A stretch of 59,057 bases of DNA. It comes from a virus. The DNA is taken from IMG/VR virus record IMGVR_UViG_3300031539_000031, positions 1 to 59,057 of that record, one strand, 5' to 3'. The first letter of the stretch is position 1, and each line of letters begins with the position of its first letter. Of this stretch, positions 6,664 to 16,342 are shown one piece after another. Under the pieces are notes generated by a model, which was given only the letters and a program-made list of their open reading frames with translations, was not told the origin of the DNA and did not search any database. A program made the translations under genes and the position numbers.

Positions 6664-6954
6664 ATGGAGAATAAGGCCACTAATATGAAGGCTATTTTAA
6701 ACAAGGGTATTATGGTACTGGGTAGTATGTTTTTAATTTCTTATCTTGTACTTAAAGTTTTAGCCAATGCTGTCCAAAAGGCTAGGCACGAATTCTATGA
6801 CACCAGGCAAGATAATGGCAGAGGTACAAAAGCTAGTCTCAAAGATGGGGCTAACAATTATGTTTATGTAAAGGTAGGGGGTCATAATTTACAAACATTG
6901 CGACAGGCTCTGAGAGCATGCCTCTTAGAAAATCCAATTAAAAATAAGTTTTAG
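6664..6954 (+). CDS. Hypothetical single-span membrane protein, 96 aa
   Basis: A hydrophobic helix covers about residues 16-36 (IMVLGSMFLISYLVLKVLA), followed by a soluble basic/Gly-rich tail. No clear ribosome site precedes the first ATG; an in-frame ATG seven codons later is possible. No family recognised. Confidence 0.5.
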   Translation: MENKATNMKAILNKGIMVLGSMFLISYLVLKVLANAVQKARHEFYDTRQDNGRGTKASLKDGANNYVYVKVGGHNLQTLRQALRACLLENPIKNKF

Positions 6955-6958
6955 GATT

Positions 6959-8377
6959 ATGTCAATAATAACATTTAACAGTGATACGAAGCACCGGAAG
7001 TCCTGGTTCACGGGGTTAAGTTTTAGTCACCCTGCCAAGATGATGCTGCCCTTACAACTCTGGATTATAGACAACTATACCCAGCCAGGTGACGTGATAC
7101 TTGACCCTTTGGCTGGCTCCGGTACTGTCATGGTGGGCTGTTCAATGGGCAGGCATGTTATCTGCGTGGAGCTTGAAAAGAAGTTCTGCGACATGATGCA
7201 AGGCAACTGGGCGAAGATACAGCAGCGTGGTTCTCAGCTCGGTCATTCTATGGGAACGGCCCAAATAATACAGGGTGATGCCAGACAATTAGAGGGGATA
7301 CTGTGCGATTCTATTATATCTTCACCACCTTACGGCAACCGCTTATCAGATGCAGAGGTTGATGATAACGACCCCCAGAGAATGTCCTATCGGCAGGCAT
7401 TGGGGAAGGTAGACAAGATTATAACCAGCCCGCCTTATGCAGCGCAAATACAAGGCTCTGGTGCTGATGCTGCCCGTAAGAGGATAGCAGAAGGAAAGTA
7501 TAATGGATTACGCCCTGATGTCTGGCTCTCCAAAGGTAACATAGCTGGTTCTACTTATGGGGATGGTTACTCAAAGGACCCTGATAATATTGGATGCTTA
7601 CCCTATGGCAAATTGGATGCTGTAATAACGTCTCCACCGCACGGCGGAAACTCCGAGCCTTACATGAGCAAAGACTTATTGAGAATACGCACGGAGATGG
7701 GGCGGGACCCGAGTAAACCATCAGCGCAAACCGAAGGCTACGGCGATAACCCCAACAATCTGGGTAACTTATCTTATGGTTCTATTGACTCCATTATCAC
7801 AAGTCCACCGTATGAGGAAGCAATCGGGGAGAAACACCACTCGCCAGCACATGAAAGAATATCTAAAGATATACATTGGGATACGACTTATACGGAGCGA
7901 GGCCGACCAGACAACATCGGTAACTTAAAATCAGCCTCATATTTAGAGGCCATGCTTCAGGTATATCAACAGTGCTTTGCCGTGCTGAAGCCTCAAGGTT
8001 TACTAATTCTCGTTACTAAAAACTTTATCAGGAATCGCCAGGAAGTACGTCTTGATGAGGACACTATCAAACTATGTGAGACGGCGGGCTTTACTTTTAA
8101 GGAACGCCACTATCGGAAACTCCAATCTCAATCATTCTGGCGCACGATTGCCTTACTGAAATGCGATAATCGTAAAGGCAGTAAGACAAACCCGAAATGT
8201 AAATTAGGACTAAAATGCCCAGTTAAGATTGATAAAGCCATAATTGCCATGTTATTACCTATGGATACCGAAGAACGAATTAAAACAATAGAGATAATAG
8301 AAAAACTATGCCCCCATTTTATAAACACTATGCCAAAATTGGATAAAGAGGACATATTAATCTTTAGTAAAGAATAA
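6959..8377 (+). CDS. DNA methyltransferase with four SPPY/SPPH motifs
   Basis: 472 aa. A SAM-binding motif (DPLAGSGTVMVG, about 49-60) is N-terminal, followed by SPPY-type catalytic motifs near residues 122, 157, 225 (SPPH) and 282. Two of them sit in a repeated context: a P-x-N-x-G-x-L-x-YG stretch, then D-x-x-ITSPP. It belongs to the amino-methyltransferase class (N4-cytosine or N6-adenine). Only one motif is normally needed, so the others may be degenerate copies or give extra specificity. Likely protects phage DNA from restriction. Confidence 0.8.
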   Translation: MSIITFNSDTKHRKSWFTGLSFSHPAKMMLPLQLWIIDNYTQPGDVILDPLAGSGTVMVGCSMGRHVICVELEKKFCDMMQGNWAKIQQRGSQLGHSMGTAQIIQGDARQLEGILCDSIISSPPYGNRLSDAEVDDNDPQRMSYRQALGKVDKIITSPPYAAQIQGSGADAARKRIAEGKYNGLRPDVWLSKGNIAGSTYGDGYSKDPDNIGCLPYGKLDAVITSPPHGGNSEPYMSKDLLRIRTEMGRDPSKPSAQTEGYGDNPNNLGNLSYGSIDSIITSPPYEEAIGEKHHSPAHERISKDIHWDTTYTERGRPDNIGNLKSASYLEAMLQVYQQCFAVLKPQGLLILVTKNFIRNRQEVRLDEDTIKLCETAGFTFKERHYRKLQSQSFWRTIALLKCDNRKGSKTNPKCKLGLKCPVKIDKAIIAMLLPMDTEERIKTIEIIEKLCPHFINTMPKLDKEDILIFSKE

Positions 8378-8428
8378 TCTTACATTAAATAAATAGAAGG
8401 TGAAATATTTATCCCTGATGAGGTTTAA

Positions 8429-8623
8429 ATGGATATAGAACTTAATGAAATCGCTTACTTAGCTAATGCCTTGAATAGCCAAACAGCCGATATACATCGC
8501 ATTTGTAAAGAACTTAAAGTAACCATTAAAATCTTGGAAGCTAAATGCAGAAGTCTAGATACTATCCAAACTCATATATTTAAAAACATTAATTTAATAA
8601 GTAAAGGAAGTTTAAAAGAATAA
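8429..8623 (+). CDS. Small coiled-coil-like protein, 64 aa
   Basis: Mostly helical with heptad-like spacing (IHRICKELKVTIKILEAKCRSL). No ribosome site of note (GATGAGGT is nearby). Function unknown. Confidence 0.5.
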   Translation: MDIELNEIAYLANALNSQTADIHRICKELKVTIKILEAKCRSLDTIQTHIFKNINLISKGSLKE

Positions 8624-8640
8624 AAAAAGGAGTAGGTATT

Positions 8641-9069
8641 ATGGGAAAAAACAATGTAATGGGCGCAGTATCACTAACGCCAGACCGCAAGGCACGCTTT
8701 GAGAGCTTTGCGGGGTCAAGGGGTATGACTCTATCTAAGATGTTTAGGGAAGCTGCTAACTTTTACATGGAATTTGACTTCGACTTGTTTTGTATGCTCA
8801 AGGTTGTCTCCCAGGATACGGGACTCCCGATGGGTAATATTATCGAACGCTATTGTCTGGCTTTTATGGCCGAGCTTGAGGCCGAGGACAGGGTATCCGG
8901 TGGGCGGATAAACAAAGCCATGATAGAGCTAGCCCCCGGTATGAATGCCCTTGAATTTTATAACTTCTGGCTGAAAATGAGCATACAGGAATTAAGCGAT
9001 AACTTGCAAAAACAGGCCGATATCGATTCTAAGGAAGAGGTAGTGCCTAAGTATTGGAAGTCTAAATGA
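8641..9069 (+). CDS. Hypothetical protein with ribbon-helix-helix-like N-terminus, 142 aa
   Basis: A strong AAAAAAGGAG site precedes ATG 8641. Residues 8-45 (VSLTPDRKARFESFAGSRG, then MTLSKMFREAANFYM) look like a ribbon-helix-helix DNA-binding segment. The stop overlaps the NeuB start (ATGA-type), so it may be co-translated with the glycan cassette and could regulate it. Regulation is inference. Confidence 0.55.
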   Translation: MGKNNVMGAVSLTPDRKARFESFAGSRGMTLSKMFREAANFYMEFDFDLFCMLKVVSQDTGLPMGNIIERYCLAFMAELEAEDRVSGGRINKAMIELAPGMNALEFYNFWLKMSIQELSDNLQKQADIDSKEEVVPKYWKSK

Positions 9070-10100
9070 TAATTGACGGTAAGCATATAGGTGATGAGTG
9101 CTACGTTATAGCTGAAATAGGCCATAATCACGGAGGTAGTTTACAAACGGCCTTAGAGATGATTAAAGTAGCTAAAGAATGCGGTGCGGATGCTGTCAAG
9201 TTCCAGAAGAGGGATAACAAAACACTTTACACTAAAGAACTGTACGACTCGCCCTATGTCAATGAGAACAGTTACGGCAAGACTTACGGAGAACACCGTG
9301 AAGCACTGGAGTTTAATGATGAATACCATAAATTACAGATATACTCTAAAGAAATCGGTATAACGATGTTCGCCACCGCCTTTGATTTTAAGAGTGCCGA
9401 CTTTCTCTTTGATTTAGGTGTGCCGGCTTTCAAGATAGCGTCCGGTGATTTAACCAACACCCCTCTATTGGAGTATGTAGCTCATTTCCAGAAACCGATG
9501 ATAGTCTCCACTGGGGGAGGTACGATAACTGATGTTGTAAGAGCGTATAGCACTATTATGCCGATTAATTCTCAGTTGTGTTTCATGCAATGCACCTGTA
9601 GTTACCCCTGTGATTTTAAAGAGATGAACTTAAACGTAGTCAAGACCTATCGAGAGATATTCCCTGGTATAGTTGTAGGACTCTCCGCCCACGATAGCGG
9701 TATTGCGATGTCCTTAGTGGGTTATATGTTGGGAGCGAGAATTATAGAGAAGCATTTTACCTTAAACAGAGCCTCAAAGGGAACCGACCATGCTTTCTCC
9801 TTAGAACCTCAAGGACTCAGGAAGTTAGTACGTGACTTAAAGAGAGCGCACTTAGCTTTAGGCGATGGTATTAAGCAATTTTACGCCAGCGAATCGAATG
9901 GTCTACGCAAGATGGGTAAGAAATTAGTGGTTTCAAGTGACTTACCGATTGGTCATACCTTAACGTATGATGATATTGCCATAAAATCTCCCAACGATGG
10001 TTTACCCCCTTATGAGATAAGTAATGTCATCGGGAAGAATACTCTCAGGGCATTAAAGGAGGATGAGAACGTCACTTTTGAGGATTTAGTAGATGGGTAG
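9066..10100 (+). CDS. NeuB-family nonulosonate (sialic-acid-like) synthase, copy 1
   Basis: 344 aa, the usual NeuB length. The TIM-barrel motifs AEIGHNHGGS (about 16-25), ADAVKFQK, FKIASGDLTN, STGGG and IIEKHFTLNR are all present, and a C-terminal SAF domain (KLVVSSDLPIGHTLTYDD) follows. Family members condense phosphoenolpyruvate with a hexosamine to make a nine-carbon nonulosonic acid. The exact sugar (sialic, legionaminic, pseudaminic) cannot be read from sequence. The stop overlaps the next gene. Confidence 0.88.
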   Translation: MIIDGKHIGDECYVIAEIGHNHGGSLQTALEMIKVAKECGADAVKFQKRDNKTLYTKELYDSPYVNENSYGKTYGEHREALEFNDEYHKLQIYSKEIGITMFATAFDFKSADFLFDLGVPAFKIASGDLTNTPLLEYVAHFQKPMIVSTGGGTITDVVRAYSTIMPINSQLCFMQCTCSYPCDFKEMNLNVVKTYREIFPGIVVGLSAHDSGIAMSLVGYMLGARIIEKHFTLNRASKGTDHAFSLEPQGLRKLVRDLKRAHLALGDGIKQFYASESNGLRKMGKKLVVSSDLPIGHTLTYDDIAIKSPNDGLPPYEISNVIGKNTLRALKEDENVTFEDLVDG

Positions 10101-12117
10101 AAACTACTCGCTGTATAGAGGTACTATCCAGGTAAATGATAATTTTAGTGTCCTTAAAACAATGCTGGATGATACAGAGGCAGCCCCCGGGATTTATAAA
10201 CCTACTATTTACTGGAAGACTTATGAAAAGTTCTCTCTCCCCGAATTATTACATTTAGGATTGCATGATTTTAGGAGAAGAAAGGAAACAATCCTCTCTA
10301 AATTCGGGGCGACTGATTATAACCCGGAAATACCAATTGATTTTAAGAAAAGCAAAATTATAGAGAAGCTGCATAATGCACAAATTAGATTAATTGACAA
10401 GGCAGTTCGTCATAGAATGAAAACCTCCGTAGATAAAGAGTCTAAACGAATAGGGGCTAAATCATTCAGGGAATTTGAAGCATCTGTAGTTGGCAACCCC
10501 GAACACGTCATTGAAATAGACGGCAAGTTGTACACCTATAAAATCCTGCATTATTACAGGCAGTATTTATATTGCTGTCGCTATATTAACTTTGATTCGG
10601 TTAAAACAATGGTTGAACTTGGCAGTGGGGCGGGGAAACAGGCCGAAGTGATTAAGAAATTGTATCCTGATATCTGTATATTGCTTTTTGATATCCCCCC
10701 TCAATTATACGTATGCCAGCAGTATTTATCTGCTGTTTTCCCTGATTGTGTAGTGCCTTACGAATCTACCAGAGAGATGACAAAGTTGCCGGAAGACCGA
10801 AGGGGTAAAATCTTCTTATTCGGGAGTCATAAATTCCCCATTCTTGATAGTATCGAGAGCGACTTATTCTGGAGTGCGTGCTCCTTTCAGGAGATGGAGC
10901 CGGAAGTGGTGGCGAATTATTTAAGCTATGTGAATCGTTCCGCGAAAACCGTTTACCTGGCTCAAATGATGGAAGGGAAGCATTTAATTTCAAAAACCCG
11001 ATCCAGGGGGGTATTTAAACCCACGGTCTTTGAGGACTACAAACGTGGGCTTTCAAATTTTAATCTATTAGATTGTTCACCAACCCCTATGGCATCATCG
11101 GATAAAGAAAGCAGTTCTTTCTGGGTGCGTAAACTAAAAGTAGACACTGAGGTTACAAAAGAAGAGAAAGTTGATTTGCAGAATAGCAGTAATGCCCTCT
11201 TAAATTGGTTTCTCCACCCGTCCGATTTAGAAGGGCATACTCTATACATGATAGCTATGAATATCAAGGCTGCATACCATAATCTCCACATGTTTGAGGG
11301 AGAGGAAATTGAGAAAGACATCCCATCTATAGATTGGTCTAAGTATAAGGACCAAGATTACATAGAACCCTTGAAACGATTACAGCAAACGGAGAAATTA
11401 AATCACTATATATCTCATTTCATTCTACATGGGAGTCTGGCAACCCGTGATTACATTAAAGGGTGGAGTGATGTCGATGCTCTTCTGGTGATTAAAAAGG
11501 AAACGTTGGACGACCCGGGCAAATTACTTGAATTACGAGAGTTATGTCTTGCAATGCACCCTATTCTTGGGGAAATAGACCCCTTACACCATCATGGATT
11601 GCAGTTTATTACAGAATATGATTTAGAGGCTTATCCCGATACGTTCCTACCCCCCGTTATCTTTGATTACTCCGTTTCACTCCTGGGGCAAAGTAAAATG
11701 AACCTTAGAGTAAGGGACTGTGGTGAGGAATGGTTTGTAGTATTCCATAAAATATGTGAGACCTTAAAACAAGCCTGCGAACAGGGTGAATTGAGGCATC
11801 ACCCCTACAAGGGGGAGTTTCTTTTAAGCCACTTTAGAAATGATGCGATGTACCAACTCAAATATCTGCTCTCGTTAGTCATGCTGCTGCCATCCTACTA
11901 TCTTGGGCTTAAAGGGAAGAGTGTTTATAAGAAATATTCCTTTGATGCTTGCCCCAAGTTTAAGAATTGGGGAATTGTTGAGAAGGCTTCTAATATACGT
12001 AGCCTTTGGGTTGAAACAGAAGGGAACAAAATCTCTGGTTGGGTAAAGGAAATACTTGGTGAAGACTACCTGTGTGAAGCATCTAAACTGGCTGAGGAGA
12101 TGAATGACCGACTTTAA
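10093..12117 (+). CDS. Sugar O-methyltransferase (NanM-like) fused to nucleotidyltransferase domain
   Basis: 674 aa. Residues ~1-350 match the putative sugar O-methyltransferase family: MVELGSGAGKQAEVIKKLYP is the SAM site, and LFDIPPQLYVCQQYL follows. Residues ~440-540 contain a polymerase-beta-type nucleotidyltransferase motif (HGSLATRDYIKGWSDVD, with the DxD pair), then a helical C-terminal part. The two activities in one chain are unusual. The NTase half resembles the separate gene that follows. Likely modifies or activates a glycan precursor; substrate unknown. Confidence 0.7.
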   Translation: MGRNYSLYRGTIQVNDNFSVLKTMLDDTEAAPGIYKPTIYWKTYEKFSLPELLHLGLHDFRRRKETILSKFGATDYNPEIPIDFKKSKIIEKLHNAQIRLIDKAVRHRMKTSVDKESKRIGAKSFREFEASVVGNPEHVIEIDGKLYTYKILHYYRQYLYCCRYINFDSVKTMVELGSGAGKQAEVIKKLYPDICILLFDIPPQLYVCQQYLSAVFPDCVVPYESTREMTKLPEDRRGKIFLFGSHKFPILDSIESDLFWSACSFQEMEPEVVANYLSYVNRSAKTVYLAQMMEGKHLISKTRSRGVFKPTVFEDYKRGLSNFNLLDCSPTPMASSDKESSSFWVRKLKVDTEVTKEEKVDLQNSSNALLNWFLHPSDLEGHTLYMIAMNIKAAYHNLHMFEGEEIEKDIPSIDWSKYKDQDYIEPLKRLQQTEKLNHYISHFILHGSLATRDYIKGWSDVDALLVIKKETLDDPGKLLELRELCLAMHPILGEIDPLHHHGLQFITEYDLEAYPDTFLPPVIFDYSVSLLGQSKMNLRVRDCGEEWFVVFHKICETLKQACEQGELRHHPYKGEFLLSHFRNDAMYQLKYLLSLVMLLPSYYLGLKGKSVYKKYSFDACPKFKNWGIVEKASNIRSLWVETEGNKISGWVKEILGEDYLCEASKLAEEMNDRL

Positions 12118-12973
12118 ATATCCACCTGTTTTAAGCATGGCAGACTACATGGAGGTGATTGACTTATTCTGTCAGGACAATAGGAAAGCGAAGGCTATTT
12201 ATACTATCGGCACTATAAACGACCCTGGTATCTCAGATATTGACTTTCTGGTAGTTGATGCTGTGCCTAAAATCAGTCCGAAGGTCAGGGAATACCTTGT
12301 GGGTGGCAATGTGCTTGTTATGCCGGAATCTATGATGAAATACATCAATTATTTGGAACGGTTTGACTTGCAGCAGGTCTGGGGTGATGAATTAGAAATT
12401 GAAAAGAACGAAAACGAATTATTTGATGCCATTGAAATTATAGAGTGGCTTCCTGAGCGTATCTGCCTGCTGGAACATCTTAAGAGTGTCCATGATATTA
12501 GACGGACTCTATTGTATTTGAAATCAATGGATTTAAGTATCAGGAATGTTGAAAAATATCTTAATATCGCATTCCCCAGGATTAGCAATGAGGAAATCCG
12601 TAGCAATTACCGTGCTTTATCTAATGTCGTGGGTGAATATATTAGGGTAGCGCATCAGGCGTGGGAAATGTTTGAAGAGAGAACAAACTTCTTTACAGGG
12701 GAGGTTGATGGTAGCGTGAATTTCTCCAATTATTATACGTTTACAAACCGATTTCCCTTGTTGATGCAATACCTGTGCTATATAACCTCAATACAGTGTA
12801 GTTTTTCACGGAGACTGAGGCGGTTCGCCCAACTAAAGGGTTATCTATCTTTCAATGACTGGGATTTAGAATGCTTGATTTCATTTCGGGTGGGCTTAAT
12901 GAATGAATTATACCAGTGGTTTGTAAAGGAGAACCTTAAATCGGGGATGATTAAATATGGATGGATTCTCTAA
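12104..12973 (+). CDS. Nucleotidyltransferase-like protein, 289 aa
   Basis: Residues ~33-50 carry TIGTINDPGISDIDFLVVD, the G-[ST]...G-x-S-D-x-D-x-x-V pattern of the polymerase-beta nucleotidyltransferase fold. The rest is helical, like the C-terminal half of the preceding fusion. It overlaps the previous gene by 14 bases. The pair may be diverged paralogues acting on the same small molecule. Substrate unknown. Confidence 0.6.
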   Translation: MTDFKYPPVLSMADYMEVIDLFCQDNRKAKAIYTIGTINDPGISDIDFLVVDAVPKISPKVREYLVGGNVLVMPESMMKYINYLERFDLQQVWGDELEIEKNENELFDAIEIIEWLPERICLLEHLKSVHDIRRTLLYLKSMDLSIRNVEKYLNIAFPRISNEEIRSNYRALSNVVGEYIRVAHQAWEMFEERTNFFTGEVDGSVNFSNYYTFTNRFPLLMQYLCYITSIQCSFSRRLRRFAQLKGYLSFNDWDLECLISFRVGLMNELYQWFVKENLKSGMIKYGWIL

Positions 12974-13049
12974 AGAACTACGCCTGCTCGGTAGGCCAAA
13001 GGTTTTCCCATTCTGGGACAATATGATAGAAATATATGCGGTGAAATAG
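12957..13049 (+). CDS. Possible 30-aa peptide
   Basis: ATG at 12957 lies within the end of the upstream gene and the TAG at 13047-13049 overlaps the GTG start of the next. The product (MDGFSKELRLLGRPKVFPFW and ten more residues) looks like normal coding composition. It explains the only gap in this stretch of overlapping genes. Confidence 0.4.
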   Translation: MDGFSKELRLLGRPKVFPFWDNMIEIYAVK

Positions 13050-13873
13050 TGATTATAGGTTGCATAAACAAAACATTCAGTAAACTACCCCGCCGGTGGA
13101 ATGGTTTACACCTTGAAGACAGCCACTACTATTGTATAATTAATCCCTGTTTTCTGCGTGGGGAGCAGAGTGTCCCCTATGCACTATTATTCGGGCAGGA
13201 AATCTTTGAGTTGATATCCGTTCACGTACCCCTTAATTTAGGGGGTAGTGTTCTGGATGTAGGTTGTGGAGATGGTAGATTGGCCTCTGCCTTTGTCAGA
13301 GGGAATAAGAATAAATTTCATGGTATTTATGCGGGTTTTGATGTTGACCCAAATAGAATCAAGGCATTAAAACAACTACTAAGAACAAACGACAATTTTT
13401 CATTTATATATGCGGATATATTCCACCCCTACTACAATACAAAAGGAACGATACAGCCTGATGAGTACAGGTTTGAATACCCCGATGAGAGTTTTGACCT
13501 TGTTATATTCAATTCAATTTTCACCCACATTCGGTTAAAAACAATTGAACGTAATTTAAGAGAAGCCTACCGTTGTTTAAAACCTGGAGGGAAGGTATGG
13601 GCAACATTCTATCTTATAGACCAGTTCTATAATCCCAAGTATAAAGGATTGAAATGGCACTTTAACTGGAAATGCGAAGAGGGATTTACGGCAGTACATG
13701 ATACCCCTTCGTCTTGCATGGCCTATCCAATCAAAAAGGTAGGTGTTTTATGTAAGGAGATAGGCTTTTCTATTGAGAAATACATAATCGGCTATTGGAA
13801 GATAATTAGACGAACACTGGATAATACCGAGCAGGACGTTTTGATATTAAGGAAACCAGATGGAATGGAATAA
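13049..13873 (+). CDS. Class I SAM-dependent methyltransferase
   Basis: 274 aa with GTG start. Motif I is SVLDVGCGDGRLASAF (about 67-82), followed by YAGFDVDPNRI, FDLVIFNSIFTHI and an LKPGGKVWATF strand typical of Methyltransf_11/25 enzymes. No DNA-methylase catalytic motif is present, so a sugar or other small-molecule substrate is likelier, in line with its place in the glycan block. Confidence 0.75.
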   Translation: MIIGCINKTFSKLPRRWNGLHLEDSHYYCIINPCFLRGEQSVPYALLFGQEIFELISVHVPLNLGGSVLDVGCGDGRLASAFVRGNKNKFHGIYAGFDVDPNRIKALKQLLRTNDNFSFIYADIFHPYYNTKGTIQPDEYRFEYPDESFDLVIFNSIFTHIRLKTIERNLREAYRCLKPGGKVWATFYLIDQFYNPKYKGLKWHFNWKCEEGFTAVHDTPSSCMAYPIKKVGVLCKEIGFSIEKYIIGYWKIIRRTLDNTEQDVLILRKPDGME

Positions 13874-15203
13874 CTTAGAGTTACCATTGGCCTATTATCA
13901 GGATGATGCTGTTTATCATATTTGCGGTGATGCATTAAAGGTACTTCCCGAACTGCCGAGTGATAGCATTGACTTATTGGCTACTGACCCGCCGTATGGG
14001 ATAGGGTTCATGGGGAAGGACTGGGACAAGGCGTTACCCGATAAAAGGATATGGCAAGAATGTTTCAGGGTATTAAAGGACGGGTCGTTCGCCTTTGTGA
14101 TGAGCATACCCAGAGCCGACTGTCTCTCAAGGATGATTATAAGTTTAGAGGATGCGGGATTCATGGTGAACTTCACGCCTATCTTCTGGGCGTATGCCAG
14201 TGGATTCCCGAAGGCGCAGAATATCAGTAAAGCAGTGGATAAGAGGTTGGGGGCTGAAAGGGAAGTGGTGGGTGATGACCCCGAAGCCAAGCGAAGAAAT
14301 AAAGCCACGACTAAATTTTCCAATCTCTACGGTGATATAAATGACTTACCCGTTATCCCCCTAACAGCTCCCGCCACTCCCCAAGCCAAAGCCCTAGACG
14401 GCAGTTATGGGGGATTCCAACCAAAACCCGCCGTTGAAATCATAATCGTGGCGATGAAGCCGTTAAGTGAAAAGACCTTTGTTGACCAGGCTCTTAGAAA
14501 CAGGAAGGGTATCACGTGGCTGGATGACGGACGGATACCCTATGAGAGTGAAGTTGACAAAGACATACTAGAAGCAAAAGCCAGTAAGGTTTTTAGTGGC
14601 GTAAAACCTTTTGGTGGGGTTAATGGTATAGGTAGTGCCCTGAAGCCAAATAATCAAGGTCGTTTTCCAGCCAATCTCTTAGTCAGTGATGATGTACTGA
14701 ATGACGGTAGGGTAACAAAGTCAACTGGCGGTAATCAGGCTAACAGAACCGATGCTATATGGGGTAATGCTAGATATTCTCCTGAGTCAAAAGGATTAGG
14801 CGACTCTGGTTCATTCTCCCGCTACTTTGATTTAGACAAGTGGGCTGAAACACTCCCCTTTTTAATCGTACCAAAAGCCAGCAAGTCAGAGAAGAATAAA
14901 TATCTTGATAAAGGAGAAACTCCATTCTTGCCATCGGGAGCATTTGAAACAAACGGCGGTGAAAAGAAACACACTTTAATGAGAAATAATCACCCCACCG
15001 TCAAGCCTCTTAAACTCATGTCCTATCTAATCATGCTAGGTTCAAGGGAAGGTGATATAGTCTTAGACCCCTTCGGCGGTTCGGGTACTACGGCACTGGC
15101 CAGCAAGCAGTTAAATCGGCGTTGCATTATCTCGGAGTTAAAAGAGCCGTATTGTGAAATCGCAGCTAAAAGATGTTCACAAAGTGTAATGAGGTTAGGA
15201 TGA
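13860..15203 (+). CDS. N4/N6 DNA methyltransferase (DPPY, beta-class order)
   Basis: 447 aa. LLATDPPYGIGF lies at about 39-50 and LDPFGGSGTTAL near the C-terminus, i.e. catalytic motif before SAM motif. NHPTVKPLKLMSYLI precedes the SAM motif, as in many phage orphan methyltransferases. A long insertion (about 130-330) probably holds target recognition. No restriction partner is nearby. It interrupts the glycan genes and overlaps neighbours on both sides. Confidence 0.85.
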   Translation: MEWNNLELPLAYYQDDAVYHICGDALKVLPELPSDSIDLLATDPPYGIGFMGKDWDKALPDKRIWQECFRVLKDGSFAFVMSIPRADCLSRMIISLEDAGFMVNFTPIFWAYASGFPKAQNISKAVDKRLGAEREVVGDDPEAKRRNKATTKFSNLYGDINDLPVIPLTAPATPQAKALDGSYGGFQPKPAVEIIIVAMKPLSEKTFVDQALRNRKGITWLDDGRIPYESEVDKDILEAKASKVFSGVKPFGGVNGIGSALKPNNQGRFPANLLVSDDVLNDGRVTKSTGGNQANRTDAIWGNARYSPESKGLGDSGSFSRYFDLDKWAETLPFLIVPKASKSEKNKYLDKGETPFLPSGAFETNGGEKKHTLMRNNHPTVKPLKLMSYLIMLGSREGDIVLDPFGGSGTTALASKQLNRRCIISELKEPYCEIAAKRCSQSVMRLG

Positions 15204-16342
15204 ATAATATTGTACTTGTAACGCACTGTGTAGATACCGAGGGGCCAATTGGTGGTGATGTCCGCAGGAGAGAAGACGGCTCACAGGAGTTCATGGGCAC
15301 ATGGGAAGAGATAATGGAGTCGTTGGGTGAACTTACATCTGACCGTTTCCGCCAATTACACGCTGATAGTTTCGGCAATCCCTATTTGTATAACTGGTTT
15401 CTCATGGACTTCACAGGGTTTAAGACAAATCCTAAGAACCGTGTTACGAAATATAATGATACCTATGACCACATCATTTCATTGCCTACTCAATTCGACC
15501 ACCTGTACTGGCATTACCATCACCCCCCAACGAACGGGGTAGGCGACCAATGGAGTGGTGATTGGGATTCAAGCGATGAATATAATAATATTCTCTGCCA
15601 CAGGTTGATTGACCGACATGATTTCCCCGAAGTGTTCCGTGCGGGCGGGACGATTGAAGACAACAAGTGCTCCCACTGGCTTGAGAAGAATATTATGGTT
15701 GACTATTCCAACCGTGTTTCTAAAAAGTCGTACCCCACGGATAACATTTTTGACTTCAACTGGTTTGGTACACCATCACACCAGGGCTTTTATCATCCTT
15801 CTTTTGAAGACTTTACAAAGCCCGGGAGTATGAGGCGATATATTGTAAAATGCAATGATTTAAAATCTCGGTTATGCGAGGTAAATCAATACGATGTAGA
15901 TGAATGCTTTGCTATGGCCAGATATTATGAACGGCCTATTTTACTGTCTTACTTCAGCCACGACCATCGAGATATGAGGGAAGAGACCGACTGCGTATAT
16001 AAAATGCTTACCAAGGCGTCACTTAAATATAATATTAACTGGGAATACTGCGGTGCACTCGCGGCTGTCCAGCGATTAGACAATCTTGATATTAAAAAAG
16101 TATTTATGGATGTTGAAATAATTAGAGACATGATGGTCATTAAAACCGATAGCCCTATTTACCAGGATGAACCATTTGTTGCCGTAAAGTACGATAGAGA
16201 GTATGCCAGACTATACCCTATCAGGGTAGATGATTGGTGGTGGTGTAATATTCGGTACGCCTTAGATATTGGGGTTGCGGTAACTTCTTTAAGTGGGAAT
16301 AAGACCGTGTGGAGTAAAAATGTTAGCTATTATACAGGCTAG
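15200..16342 (+). CDS. Polysaccharide-deacetylase-like protein
   Basis: 380 aa from ATG 15200, which overlaps the methyltransferase stop (ATGA); the frame is open a little further upstream. The N-terminus LVTHCVDTEGPIGG has the H/D-x-E placement of polysaccharide-deacetylase-like catalytic strands, and FSHDHRDMREET later could supply metal or catalytic His. It ends overlapping the SpsF-like gene. A deacetylase or related hydrolase on a surface sugar is the best guess; I am not certain of the family. Confidence 0.5.
   Translation: MNNIVLVTHCVDTEGPIGGDVRRREDGSQEFMGTWEEIMESLGELTSDRFRQLHADSFGNPYLYNWFLMDFTGFKTNPKNRVTKYNDTYDHIISLPTQFDHLYWHYHHPPTNGVGDQWSGDWDSSDEYNNILCHRLIDRHDFPEVFRAGGTIEDNKCSHWLEKNIMVDYSNRVSKKSYPTDNIFDFNWFGTPSHQGFYHPSFEDFTKPGSMRRYIVKCNDLKSRLCEVNQYDVDECFAMARYYERPILLSYFSHDHRDMREETDCVYKMLTKASLKYNINWEYCGALAAVQRLDNLDIKKVFMDVEIIRDMMVIKTDSPIYQDEPFVAVKYDREYARLYPIRVDDWWWCNIRYALDIGVAVTSLSGNKTVWSKNVSYYTG

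Noticed and set aside
10766-12138. Several minus-strand reading frames of 75-94 codons
   Set aside because: They lie opposite the methyltransferase/NTase fusion gene, have no ribosome sites and show biased shadow composition.
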